This document shows positions 18,917-26,847 of a DNA stretch of 50,796 nt, piece by piece. The DNA lies in contig JAYYDJ010000077.1 in assembly GCA_036160955.1 (NCBI GenBank), forward strand, positions 1 to 50,796, in the 5' to 3' direction. Both the position numbers and the translations under genes were made by a program. The notes under the pieces are model-generated. The model saw only the letters and a list, made by a program, of their open reading frames with translations, did not search any database and had not been told where the DNA came from. Numbering within the stretch: the stretch's first letter is position 1; each line of letters starts with the position of its first letter. This DNA comes from GCA-2699365 sp036160955 (lineage in GTDB: Bacteria; Verrucomicrobiota; Verrucomicrobiia; Opitutales; Coraliomargaritaceae).

Positions 18917-19765
18917 TTACAAGTTCTTAACACCCAACCTTTGAGCGCGCCTTTTGGCCCGATAAACCCGAAACGAGTATCTTACAGGACCGTAGATAAT
19001 ATACACAAAAAAACTAAGAGCAAAGAAGAGCTCGCGAAAAACAAAAGCAACACCAAGAGCAATGATGAGATAGATAAAGGTGCGAAAACGCGTACTTGTT
19101 TGCCAACCAATTTCCTTAAAGCTTGGATAAGGTATGTTGCTGATCATTAAAGTAGCAATAGCTAGCATAAGAGGTGGCATTAAAAGGGCCCAACTACGAA
19201 GGTCGAGACTGTTGAGTACTAATACCAAAGACGCTATCATCCCAGCCGCCGCCGGTACCGGTAATCCCATAAAGTCTTTATTGGCTCGAATAAGATTAGA
19301 GGGTGGTAAAAGCGGATTTGTTAAGACGTTAAACCGAGCTAAACGAACACTAGCACAAAGAAGATAAACAAAACCTATTAACCAACCAATTTGTAGAAAA
19401 TAAGGATATTGTTCCGTTGGTGACAAAATCAAAAATATCATCATCAATGTAGGGGCTATCCCAAACGATACAATATCAGCAATAGAATCAAATTCTTTGC
19501 CGAACAAAGATTCACGACCTCCCAAACGAGCTACTCGACCATCGAGGGCATCGCATACTACAGAAAAGAGTATGAACCAAACTGCTTGTGAAAAATACTG
19601 CGAAACAACAGAAGGTTCACTTGCATAATTCGCCTGTATACATCGAAGAATCGCGAGGAATCCAAAAAATAAATTACCTGCCGTTAAACTATTAGGAAGT
19701 AAGTAAATATGGCTAGCTTCATTGGCATCAGCATAATAAGGTTTTCTATTATTTTGTACTTCCAT
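18917..19765 (-). CDS. pssA: CDP-diacylglycerol-serine O-phosphatidyltransferase
   Basis: This 282-residue polytopic membrane enzyme transfers phosphatidyl from CDP-diacylglycerol to serine, the committed step to phosphatidylserine and phosphatidylethanolamine. The CDP-alcohol phosphotransferase signature DGxxARxxxxxxxxGxxxDxxxD is complete: CDALDGRVARLGG followed by FGKEFDSIADIVSFG. About eight hydrophobic segments are visible. The start ATG overlaps the stop of the upstream RelE-like gene by one base (TAATG), so translation is likely coupled. A phosphatidylglycerophosphate synthase is the main alternative, but IADIVSFGIAP fits PssA better. Confidence 0.92.
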   Translation of the reverse strand: MEVQNNRKPYYADANEASHIYLLPNSLTAGNLFFGFLAILRCIQANYASEPSVVSQYFSQAVWFILFSVVCDALDGRVARLGGRESLFGKEFDSIADIVSFGIAPTLMMIFLILSPTEQYPYFLQIGWLIGFVYLLCASVRLARFNVLTNPLLPPSNLIRANKDFMGLPVPAAAGMIASLVLVLNSLDLRSWALLMPPLMLAIATLMISNIPYPSFKEIGWQTSTRFRTFIYLIIALGVAFVFRELFFALSFFVYIIYGPVRYSFRVYRAKRRAQRLGVKNL

Positions 19766-20133
19766 TATGTGTCGTTATCTTCTTTATGCCGAATTGAATC
19801 GAGGTATTTCCAGAAAGAATCATCTTGTTCAATTAAAAAATCTTTAGAGACAGGTAGTTTGCTACGAAACACAAAATCAGCAAAAGTATTTCGGTGTAAG
19901 ATGTAATGCGCGTAGAGGGCATCGTCCTGTTGTTCGAAATAAACTCTAAATTCGCCCGCCCGTACTCTGTAATAAGTTTTATTTCCACGGTTGAATCTAC
20001 CAATTACCTCATTTGGATTATCGAGCTGTTCTTGTTTTAGTGTACTTATAACTTCTACTAAGAGCATTTGTGAGCGCGTATTTAGCTTGTTTAGCTCAAA
20101 CATGCTCTGTTCACTGAAATTAACCTGAAACAT
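19765..20133 (-). CDS. RelE/ParE-fold protein coupled to pssA
   Basis: With the Met at 20133 as start this is a 122-residue protein whose first 80 residues follow the RelE/ParE toxin pattern: an opening beta strand MFQVNFSE, two helices, then GRFNRGNKTYYRVRAGEFRVYFEQ and a final strand YAHYILHR. The frame stays open to an upstream Met at 20223, which would add a hydrophobic 30-residue leader; I prefer 20133 because RelE folds start at that beta strand. Unlike a toxin-antitoxin pair there is no antitoxin gene beside it, and it is translationally coupled (TAATG) to the phospholipid gene pssA. A housekeeping RNA-related or regulatory role is more likely than toxicity, but unproven. Confidence 0.65.
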   Translation of the reverse strand: MFQVNFSEQSMFELNKLNTRSQMLLVEVISTLKQEQLDNPNEVIGRFNRGNKTYYRVRAGEFRVYFEQQDDALYAHYILHRNTFADFVFRSKLPVSKDFLIEQDDSFWKYLDSIRHKEDNDT

Positions 20134-20280
20134 AATAAGTAGTGTAATTGCAAAAAAACAACTAGTTAACCATGAGCGAGCTTTTATGGGGGCGCAACCA
20201 AGAACCTTTTCAAGGTTAGCCATTATTGACTGGATACTACATCTAGCATTGTATCAATTTAGATAACCTTAATATAACTG

Positions 20281-22011
20281 ATGCAGTGGATACTTCTAAG
20301 TTTTGATAAACAAAATCGTTTATTGTTAAGCCAAGACAACAAAGGCCAATACACGCCTTCTTTTCTAGATAATAGTAATGAAAAATGTAACGTAACAGAG
20401 TTTTTAAGTACTACCTTTGGAGATAGCGTACAATTACATAAGCTTAGTGAGTTGACCCACAAGCAGGAGAATATACCCATTTATTGTATTTGTGTTAAGG
20501 AGCACCCTGCTGGCAGTTGTTATAAGTGTTTGGATGAATTATTTGTAGATATAGATAACGAGGACGGTATAATCACGCCACTTTTAAAAAAAGTTTTAGC
20601 TAGCATCGAGCCTGAGCTCGTACGAATTCCGTATTTAGGACAAGGAGAAAATGAATATATCTACAGCTTTCGAACCCCTAAACAACGCAACCGATCCGTT
20701 TATATCGACACTCATTCAAAAGGATTGTATCAAAGTGAGTTGTGTTCTTTAATTAAAGAACTTCGTAGGATTAAAGAAAAAAAACCTGGAGAACCAGAAA
20801 TTTTAGATTTCGGGCCAATCCGCTATATAATGCCCAGCCATTTTGGTTTTTGTTTAGGAGTTCAAAATGCAATTGAGCGCGGTTACGAAGCAATTGCCTC
20901 CAATCCAGCACGACGTGTTTTTATGCTAAGTGAGTTGATTCACAACCCCTTTGTTAATGGGGACTTGTTGGCACGGGGATTACGTTACTTACAAACAGAT
21001 AAGGGCATTCCTTTGTGTGGTAATGGTCAGCAAGCGTATGGACCAGAAGATCCAAGTGCGCTTTGGAATCAATTAACGGCAGAGGACGTAGTGATTATTC
21101 CTGCGTTTGGTGCGACGAACGAAGATAAAGAACGCCTAATACGTCGTGGTATTTCTATTCGTGAACACGATGCAACTTGTATGTTGGTGGAAAAAGTTTG
21201 GAAGGCAGCAAAGCGTTATGCAAGAGAAGGCTTTACGGTACTCATTCATGGAAAATCCGAGCACGAAGAAACAAAAGCAACTTTCTCTAATAGTTCCCGT
21301 TATGGCCCAGCATTAATATTGCGAAACCACACCCACGCAGAAGCTTTAGCGGCAATTATACAAGCAGATGGAAAAGCTAAAACAGAGCTTTTTAGAGCCT
21401 CGTTTCAGGGTCTTCATTCCAAGGGTTTTGATCCACATTGTGATTTAGAAAAGATCGCGGTTGTCAACCAAACTACCTTACTACGGAACGAAACACTTAC
21501 TATAATTGAATATTTAAGTAAAATTATTGGCCAAAAATACGGTAAAGATAACATATCGCAACATATATGGTCGAAAGGAAAAGGGGATACATTATGTTAT
21601 GCAACACAAGTGAACCAAGATGCTTTGCAGTTGGCTTGTGCTGAAAAAATAGATGTTGCAGTGATAGTTGGGGGACGCAATAGCTCCAACACATATCAAC
21701 TGTATAGGGTTTGCGCAGAACGCTTTGGAGAAAATGCACACTATATACAATCGGAGAAAAACATACACTCTATGGATACAATCAGCCATTATGTTTTCCC
21801 AGATATAAGTCGGAATCGACCAATTGAAGACGACATCTTACGCCCCTTTTTACCTAAAGCAAAGAAGCCGATCAATTTACTACTTTCTGGAGGAGCCTCT
21901 TGCCCAGATGGTCTAATTCAACAAGTAATTGAGCGCGTAAACAGTTTTTTTCCATCTTCAAAATTACGTCCCCTAGAGGCACTTCTTAAAGATTTAAAAA
22001 GTAAGGTGTGA
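20281..22011 (+). CDS. ispH: 4-hydroxy-3-methylbut-2-enyl diphosphate reductase (plant/cyanobacterial-type IspH) with N-terminal extension
   Basis: IspH is the last enzyme of the MEP isoprenoid pathway: it reduces HMBPP to IPP and DMAPP with a [4Fe-4S] cluster. Residues from about 178 to 576 hold the complete enzyme: SHFGFCLGVQNAIERG (cluster Cys), ELIHNPFVNGDLL, IPAFGATNEDKE, HDATCMLVEKVW (second Cys), IHGKSEHEETKAT (His and catalytic Glu), NQTTLLRNE, DTLCYATQVNQDAL (third Cys) and GGRNSSNTYQLYRV. PAFGA in place of AHG is the norm in the plant and cyanobacterial branch, so it is not a defect. The first ~175 residues are an extra domain that I do not recognise, including a CICVKEHPAGSCYKC cysteine cluster. 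The gene is divergent from the RelE-like gene, with 57 bp between this start and the longest possible start of that gene. Confidence 0.92.
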   Translation: MQWILLSFDKQNRLLLSQDNKGQYTPSFLDNSNEKCNVTEFLSTTFGDSVQLHKLSELTHKQENIPIYCICVKEHPAGSCYKCLDELFVDIDNEDGIITPLLKKVLASIEPELVRIPYLGQGENEYIYSFRTPKQRNRSVYIDTHSKGLYQSELCSLIKELRRIKEKKPGEPEILDFGPIRYIMPSHFGFCLGVQNAIERGYEAIASNPARRVFMLSELIHNPFVNGDLLARGLRYLQTDKGIPLCGNGQQAYGPEDPSALWNQLTAEDVVIIPAFGATNEDKERLIRRGISIREHDATCMLVEKVWKAAKRYAREGFTVLIHGKSEHEETKATFSNSSRYGPALILRNHTHAEALAAIIQADGKAKTELFRASFQGLHSKGFDPHCDLEKIAVVNQTTLLRNETLTIIEYLSKIIGQKYGKDNISQHIWSKGKGDTLCYATQVNQDALQLACAEKIDVAVIVGGRNSSNTYQLYRVCAERFGENAHYIQSEKNIHSMDTISHYVFPDISRNRPIEDDILRPFLPKAKKPINLLLSGGASCPDGLIQQVIERVNSFFPSSKLRPLEALLKDLKSKV

Positions 22012-22079
22012 TTATTTCACCAAAAATATTTTGCTTCCGTGTTCGTGTAATTCTATCCCGTAAGAACGAAGTTTGAATT

Positions 22080-23489
22080 TCATACACTTTTCACATGGCT
22101 AATTCTTTTTGCTAAAGTTTTCTTCATCGGCTCCACTCCCTCTAGTAATAGTTCACCCATTAGTGTGCTTGCGGTGACATTTGTAATTCTTACAGGAGCT
22201 AATTGTCCAATGAGTCGTGGTGTAGCTTGGACAAATACTTTTCGATGTCCACGAGTGCGACCCGTAAAGATGTTGTTTCCTTTTTTTGCGGGTCCTTCAA
22301 ATAATACCTCTTCTATTGTCCCTATTAGGCCTTCATTACGAAGTAGTGATTGTTTGCGGAGTAGTTCCAGCAGAATTTGATTTCGCTTCTCTTTGATATC
22401 TTTGGATACAGGATCTCCCAAACATTCAGCGGAGGTATCTGGACGCATGCTATATTTAAATAAGTATGCCATATCAAAACCGATCGCTTCAAAAGCCTTA
22501 CGAGTCATCTCAAAGTCTTTATCTGTTTCCCCAGGAAAGCCAACAATTACATCTGTGGAGATATAAACATTAGGTTGAACCGCACGAATTTTACCAATAA
22601 TCTCTGTAAACTTTTCGATAGTATAGGGTCGGCGCATAGCCTTTAGAATTCGATTGCTACCGCTTTGCATAGGAAAGTGTAAGTATTCACATAACTTGGG
22701 TAGGCGCGCATAGGAGTTTATCAAATCATCCCTAAAGCCTACTGGGTGAGGACTAGTAAATCGAATTCGCTCAATGCCATCAATTTCATGGATACGCTCC
22801 AATAACTGCACAAATGGACTTTTTTTATGGACGAATGGGAATTCTCGTACGGCGTATTGGTTTACAATTTGCCCAAGTAAAGTGACCTCGCGCGTGCCAT
22901 TTTCGGCGAGCTTTTTAATTTCACTTATTATGTCCTCCATGGGGCGTGCGCGCTCGACTCCACGGGTTTTTGGCACAATGCAGTAGGAGCACTTCATATT
23001 GCAACCTTGCATGATACTAACAAATGCAGCGACCTGAACATTGCTTTCATCGTGAGACTTAATGGTGTTTTGCGAACCCGCTTCCTCTTCTAAGTCTACA
23101 ATGCTGTCAGGTTTCGGACCTTGCCCATTCAGTGTAGCAATCATGTGATCTAAATGATCGGGAATTCGATGGAATTTTTGAGTACCGACGATTAAATCAA
23201 GATCTGGTAAACTATCTAGCAGGGCGCTACCTCGGTTTTGTGCCATGCAACCCATAACACCCAAAATTAAATTGGGGTTCTTTCTTTTGCGCTTGGTTAG
23301 GTGTCCCGCTTTACCAATTGCCTTTTGCTCCGCTTGATCTCGAACGCTACAAGTATTTAAAAGAACTACGTCTGCATCTAACTCACTTTCTACAGTGCTG
23401 TAACCCTTTGCACGCAGCATCGCCGCAACCGCTGCAGAGTCACGCTCATTCATTTGGCACCCGTAAGTCTTGATATAAACCCGGTTCAT
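22080..23489 (-). CDS. miaB: tRNA-2-methylthio-N6-dimethylallyladenosine synthase MiaB
   Basis: This 469-residue radical-SAM methylthiotransferase modifies i6A37 of tRNAs to ms2i6A. The N-terminal UPF0004 domain supplies three Cys for the auxiliary cluster (YGCQMNERDS, LNTCSVRDQAEQKAIG, GVMGCMAQ). The radical-SAM CxxxCxxC is in IMQGCNMKCSYCIVPKTRG near 160. A C-terminal TRAM RNA-binding domain covers about 385-450. The EKFTEIIGKIR and TDVIVGFPGETDKDF segments are typical. It converges on ispH; the dimethylallyl group it acts on derives from the isoprenoid pathway that IspH completes, though the two are on opposite strands. Confidence 0.95.
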   Translation of the reverse strand: MNRVYIKTYGCQMNERDSAAVAAMLRAKGYSTVESELDADVVLLNTCSVRDQAEQKAIGKAGHLTKRKRKNPNLILGVMGCMAQNRGSALLDSLPDLDLIVGTQKFHRIPDHLDHMIATLNGQGPKPDSIVDLEEEAGSQNTIKSHDESNVQVAAFVSIMQGCNMKCSYCIVPKTRGVERARPMEDIISEIKKLAENGTREVTLLGQIVNQYAVREFPFVHKKSPFVQLLERIHEIDGIERIRFTSPHPVGFRDDLINSYARLPKLCEYLHFPMQSGSNRILKAMRRPYTIEKFTEIIGKIRAVQPNVYISTDVIVGFPGETDKDFEMTRKAFEAIGFDMAYLFKYSMRPDTSAECLGDPVSKDIKEKRNQILLELLRKQSLLRNEGLIGTIEEVLFEGPAKKGNNIFTGRTRGHRKVFVQATPRLIGQLAPVRITNVTASTLMGELLLEGVEPMKKTLAKRISHVKSV

Positions 23490-23684
23490 TAGGAGAGCGC
23501 ATACTGTCGATTCATCTTACTATGTAAACTCATAAAAATTTGCCTATAGTCTACTTGTTTTTTGGACTACTATTTTATTCTGACGATAGTTCGAAGTTGT
23601 AGAAAACAGATACATTGCCATACTACTCTGAACAATCAATAGGCACTTGTTGGGGGTGGCACAGTATAGTAAAAGCATCCAATA

Positions 23685-24326
23685 ATGTTACTCAAAAAGA
23701 ATCACTCCTTTAAATTATTATTTGTTGGTAATTTGATTACCGATTGTGGGAGAGATCGCAGTCTTCATGGCACCGATTTAGGAAGTGGTTTTGTCAATCA
23801 GGTGGATTTACACTTACGCTCCCAACTTACACAGATAAATTGTAAAGTAGTAAATGTCGGGATTTCTGGAAGTCGAATAATAGACCTTGAATCCCGGTGG
23901 CAAAACGATGTGCTAGCACATAAACCAGATTATGTCGTTCTTTGAATTGGCGTCAATGACGTATGGCGACAGTCTGATTCCCCTCATTTAAAGCAAGTAA
24001 CACTTGAAGCGTATTCGGAGAAGCCGTCTTCCCTTATTCGTGAAACTCAACCACTTATCAAGGAAATGTGCATTTTGTCGCCATTCTTATTAGAGTCAAA
24101 CCTGGACGATCCAATGCGCTCTATGATGGATCAATATCGCTCAGCAGCTCGAACAATTTCGAAAACACAGTCTACTAGTTTTGTGGATCTGCAAAGAGTC
24201 TTTGATGCATGGATAGATGCTAATGTGAATAGCAGATTAAGTGATGACCGGGTACATCCAAACAGTAAGTGACATGAAATTATTACTCGTGTCTTTCTTT
24301 GTTCTGTTGGAATTTATTTAGATTAA
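23685..24326 (+). pseudogene. Decayed SGNH/GDSL-type hydrolase pseudogene
   Basis: One frame of 214 codons encodes an SGNH-hydrolase-like protein but is cut by TGA codons at 23943-23945 and 24270-24272; the final stop is TAA at 24324-24326. Reading through, block I would be FVGNLITDCGRDR, where GDSITD is expected, so the nucleophile Ser is Leu. Block III (IGVNDVWRQ) follows directly after the first TGA, and block V (DDRVHPN) is intact just before the second TGA. No frameshift is seen, so decay is probably recent. Intact relatives act on ester or acetyl groups. It lies between the minus-strand miaB and SDR genes. Confidence 0.8.
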
Positions 24327-24367
24327 GCTGAATAGATTTGCGTATTCTAGTGGCTTGGCCCGTCGAT

Positions 24368-25564
24368 CTATTTGGCGCGGGGCTGGCTAATTTTCTTCCG
24401 AGGATTAGCTGTACTTTTTTTGTTTACGACCTGCTTGGTAGGAATGCTTTTTTTAGCGGTCTTCTTTTTGGCTAACTTTCGAGGAGAGGATTTCTTTCGT
24501 GCGGGATTAATACTCTTGTCAGAACTCTTTTGGGCGAGCTTTTCGTTCTTTCTGTTATGATTTGCGTGTAGGCCTCGGCTATTTTCTCCCTTTTTCTCTA
24601 CTGTGTTTTTTTGTTGGTGATTAACCTTTCGGGAGCTCTTTTTCCCCTTACTGGGAGCCGACATATTTTTTGCTTTGTACCGCTCAGGATGGGCATCAAA
24701 ATCTTCAATGGCTGCTGTTATTCGCTCTTCCATCTCTTCATCACTATAGGGAATAACTCGTTGAATTTTTTCTACAGGTTGAGTGGGAATTGATTCAGGT
24801 TCAGGCGGGTAATATTCTTTTGGTGGTAATGTAATACGCATGTAAGGATCTATTGGAAGAGGAGCTTCTGCTAACTCTTTGGCGGCTTGCGGACTAAGTT
24901 GCGGGTAAATGGTTATTTCACTAGGTATATTTGTAGCGTGGGGCTTCAGCAGGTCCTCTATGCTGCGTAGTACTCCGGTGGTGTTGATTTGAGACTGTTG
25001 TAATTGCTCTGTGCTTGCCTTGGCAGATTCTGGAGGGCTTTCATTGGTATGAATAATTATATTAGTGACACGTAGACCCTGATCGCGGCATGGATCTAAC
25101 AATGCAAGATTCATATCTCTTAATCCGCCAAGAATCAGCGCGTTAATCGCGCTTTGGGTGTGCCCACTTTTGTTGGTGGGAATAACATGAATGAGTTGAC
25201 CGCGGTAACGCAACAGGTTCGGCAAAAAGGTTCTCGTAAGTAATACAGGGCCAAGTAAGCCTACCTTTAAAATAGCTTCAAGGTTACCTATCGGGAGTTT
25301 TTCAAAAGCTGCGCCTGGCGTTACATCTAAAGCGTGTATTAATAAATCTGCTCGATTCTCTTTTTCTAGTATATCTCTTGCGGTTTTACCAACGCTATCC
25401 ATATCGGTTAGATCAATTGGGTGAGCAGTAAATGCGTCGTCAACCCAGTGAAGATTGGAAAAATTATTGCCGATGCCATGAACACGGAAACCTTGTAAAA
25501 TTAGGTGCTTGGCGATTTCTAGGCCTAGAGGTGTATCCGCGCCTGTTACTATAGCAGCATCCAT
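24368..25564 (-). CDS. SDR-like protein without catalytic motif, with lysine-rich tail
   Basis: Residues 1-215 of this 398-residue protein follow the short-chain dehydrogenase/reductase fold: IVTGADTPLGLEIAKHL is the cofactor loop, IDLTDMDSVG the adenine-contacting strand, and LLIHALDVTPGAAFEKL takes the place of the NNAG region. The catalytic YxxxK is not visible: its place reads GHTQSAINALILGGLRD. About 100 less ordered residues, Pro-rich in part, follow. The last 98 residues (301-398) are a low-complexity tail in which about a third of residues are Lys or Arg (for example KKTAKKSIPTKQ), resembling histone H1-like tails. The fold may sense NAD(P) or a partner while the tail binds nucleic acid or another polyanion; that is inference. 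Confidence 0.75.
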   Translation of the reverse strand: MDAAIVTGADTPLGLEIAKHLILQGFRVHGIGNNFSNLHWVDDAFTAHPIDLTDMDSVGKTARDILEKENRADLLIHALDVTPGAAFEKLPIGNLEAILKVGLLGPVLLTRTFLPNLLRYRGQLIHVIPTNKSGHTQSAINALILGGLRDMNLALLDPCRDQGLRVTNIIIHTNESPPESAKASTEQLQQSQINTTGVLRSIEDLLKPHATNIPSEITIYPQLSPQAAKELAEAPLPIDPYMRITLPPKEYYPPEPESIPTQPVEKIQRVIPYSDEEMEERITAAIEDFDAHPERYKAKNMSAPSKGKKSSRKVNHQQKNTVEKKGENSRGLHANHNRKNEKLAQKSSDKSINPARKKSSPRKLAKKKTAKKSIPTKQVVNKKSTANPRKKISQPRAK

Positions 25565-25608
25565 ACAGTTTATTGGTCTATCATGGTGAATTTCCCGTAA
25601 AAGTTGAA

Positions 25609-26250
25609 CTAGTAGAGTAGCCTAGGAAGTTCAGTCAAGCGACTAACTGTAGTCGCCTTTGAGGAGGCCAATAGCGAGGAGCAGTGGTGTCCATGGGTTA
25701 GTAAAATACAGTCCGTTCCGATTGATTGTGCGACTTCATAGTCATGTAGCGTATCGCCTATTAGGACAATATCATTCGGGGACCATTTGCCCTGCCGCAG
25801 CCATTGCTGTCCTTGCGCAATCTTGCCGTGGGCATAAATGTTATCACATCCAACGAGTTCTGTGAAATGAGCATGGATCCCGTAGTGGCGGATCCCGAAT
25901 TCTAAAGCTTCTTGCTTTGCAGCAGATAAGATAGATTGGCTGTACCCATGCGAACACAGATCATTTAAAACTAGTTTGGCGTCGGTGTGAAGGTTACATT
26001 CTAATAACCATCTAGCTTCGTAGGTTCGGATAAATTCATGGCTGATAGATTCAAAACTATCTGAAGAAGTATCAAATCCTAAGTATTTGTAGAAATTGAT
26101 AACAGGGAAATTAAAATTTTGGCGATAATCGGCCTCTGTAATTGCAGATTTGCCACGACACAGTAGCAATTCGTTGAGGACTTCTACGCACAGTCGCGTA
26201 TCGTCCAGCAGTGTGCCGTTCCAGTCCCAAATGATATGTTTGTATCGCAT
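25609..26250 (-). CDS. HAD-superfamily phosphatase (phosphoglycolate phosphatase-like)
   Basis: This 213-residue protein has all HAD motifs. Motif I is WDWNGTLLDD near residue 10 (nucleophile Asp in DWNGT), followed by a helical type C1 cap. Motif II Ser is in SQSILSAAKQE, motif III Lys in AHGKIAQGQQW, and motif IV acidic residues are in VLIGDTLHDYEVA. The DWNGT form with Trp and Asn is typical of phosphoglycolate-phosphatase-like members. The substrate is not determinable; dephosphorylation of small phosphometabolites is likely. It lies 44 bp downstream-to-upstream between two minus-strand genes and may be co-transcribed with both. Confidence 0.85.
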   Translation of the reverse strand: MRYKHIIWDWNGTLLDDTRLCVEVLNELLLCRGKSAITEADYRQNFNFPVINFYKYLGFDTSSDSFESISHEFIRTYEARWLLECNLHTDAKLVLNDLCSHGYSQSILSAAKQEALEFGIRHYGIHAHFTELVGCDNIYAHGKIAQGQQWLRQGKWSPNDIVLIGDTLHDYEVAQSIGTDCILLTHGHHCSSLLASSKATTVSRLTELPRLLY

Positions 26251-26260
26251 TCCCCAAGTT

Positions 26261-26707
26261 TTAATCTAGCAAGTCTGGGTTTTGGCGAAACAAAACTATT
26301 GGTGGTTGTAGCAGTGAGAGAAAAATTAAGGTGCCTTCTAAGCCTGGAACCCCTAGCCGCTCTCCGCGCTCTGCAGACGCCATATAATCAAACATGACAG
26401 AAATAATCATAACAAAAACAAAGCCTGCCGCGAGAACAGTTAGTGCAACAAATGAGACCTTCCACATTTTTGTCCGCAGTATTCTGAAAGGAATTTGGAG
26501 AATAATCCCAAATAGAAGGCAGTAAGTAGCTTTAAAACTACCAAAACCTGCTAAGTTTGCATGCAAAAAAAATAGAAAAATAGACCAGAGAATAAGTCCA
26601 AGTCCAAGAATTCTGCCCGCCAAGCGAGCGTAGCAAAGACTTTTTTGTATTGTTTGTGCCCGAGATGTCGCTTCAGATTCTGCAGATTCCATGTAAATTG
26701 GTGGCAT
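26261..26707 (-). CDS. Unknown four-helix membrane protein
   Basis: This 148-residue protein has about four hydrophobic segments (around 31-50, 55-75, 84-107 and 124-140), a short charged N-terminus, and an acidic loop (ASAERGERLGVPGLE) before the last helix. I recognise no family. It starts the minus-strand cluster that continues with the HAD phosphatase 10 bp downstream, and it is divergent from recA. An alternative start at the sixth residue (MESAESEA) is possible. Confidence 0.6.
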   Translation of the reverse strand: MPPIYMESAESEATSRAQTIQKSLCYARLAGRILGLGLILWSIFLFFLHANLAGFGSFKATYCLLFGIILQIPFRILRTKMWKVSFVALTVLAAGFVFVMIISVMFDYMASAERGERLGVPGLEGTLIFLSLLQPPIVLFRQNPDLLD

Positions 26708-26847
26708 TAAATTCTAAATAATGGGATCTAAGGCAGTGTTTAAGCTAAATAAAGTAGTATAGTGAACAAATTAGCATTTATTCTTGCCTAAGCCCTTAAA
26801 TGATATAACAGTATTTATAATTATTACCATATTTAACATTTATAAGC

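Noticed and set aside
19765..20223. Membrane-anchored form of the RelE-like protein starting at 20223
   Set aside because: The RelE fold begins at the Met at 20133; the upstream hydrophobic leader is not expected for the family and lacks a clear ribosome site.
20281..22011. IspH with a missing active-site His (AFGA in place of AHG)
   Set aside because: PAFGA is the normal form in the plant and cyanobacterial branch of IspH; the cluster cysteines and catalytic Glu are all present.
23943..24272. UGA recoding (selenocysteine or Trp/Gly) in the SGNH gene
   Set aside because: Two TGA codons occur, the nucleophile Ser is also lost, neither TGA sits at a known selenocysteine position, and TGA ends ordinary genes here (gnd, ispH, mnmE). 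Nonsense decay explains it better.
26708..26847. LexA (SOS) box upstream of recA
   Set aside because: Neither CTGT-N8-ACAG nor GAAC-N4-GTTC was found; a lineage-specific box cannot be excluded but is not visible.
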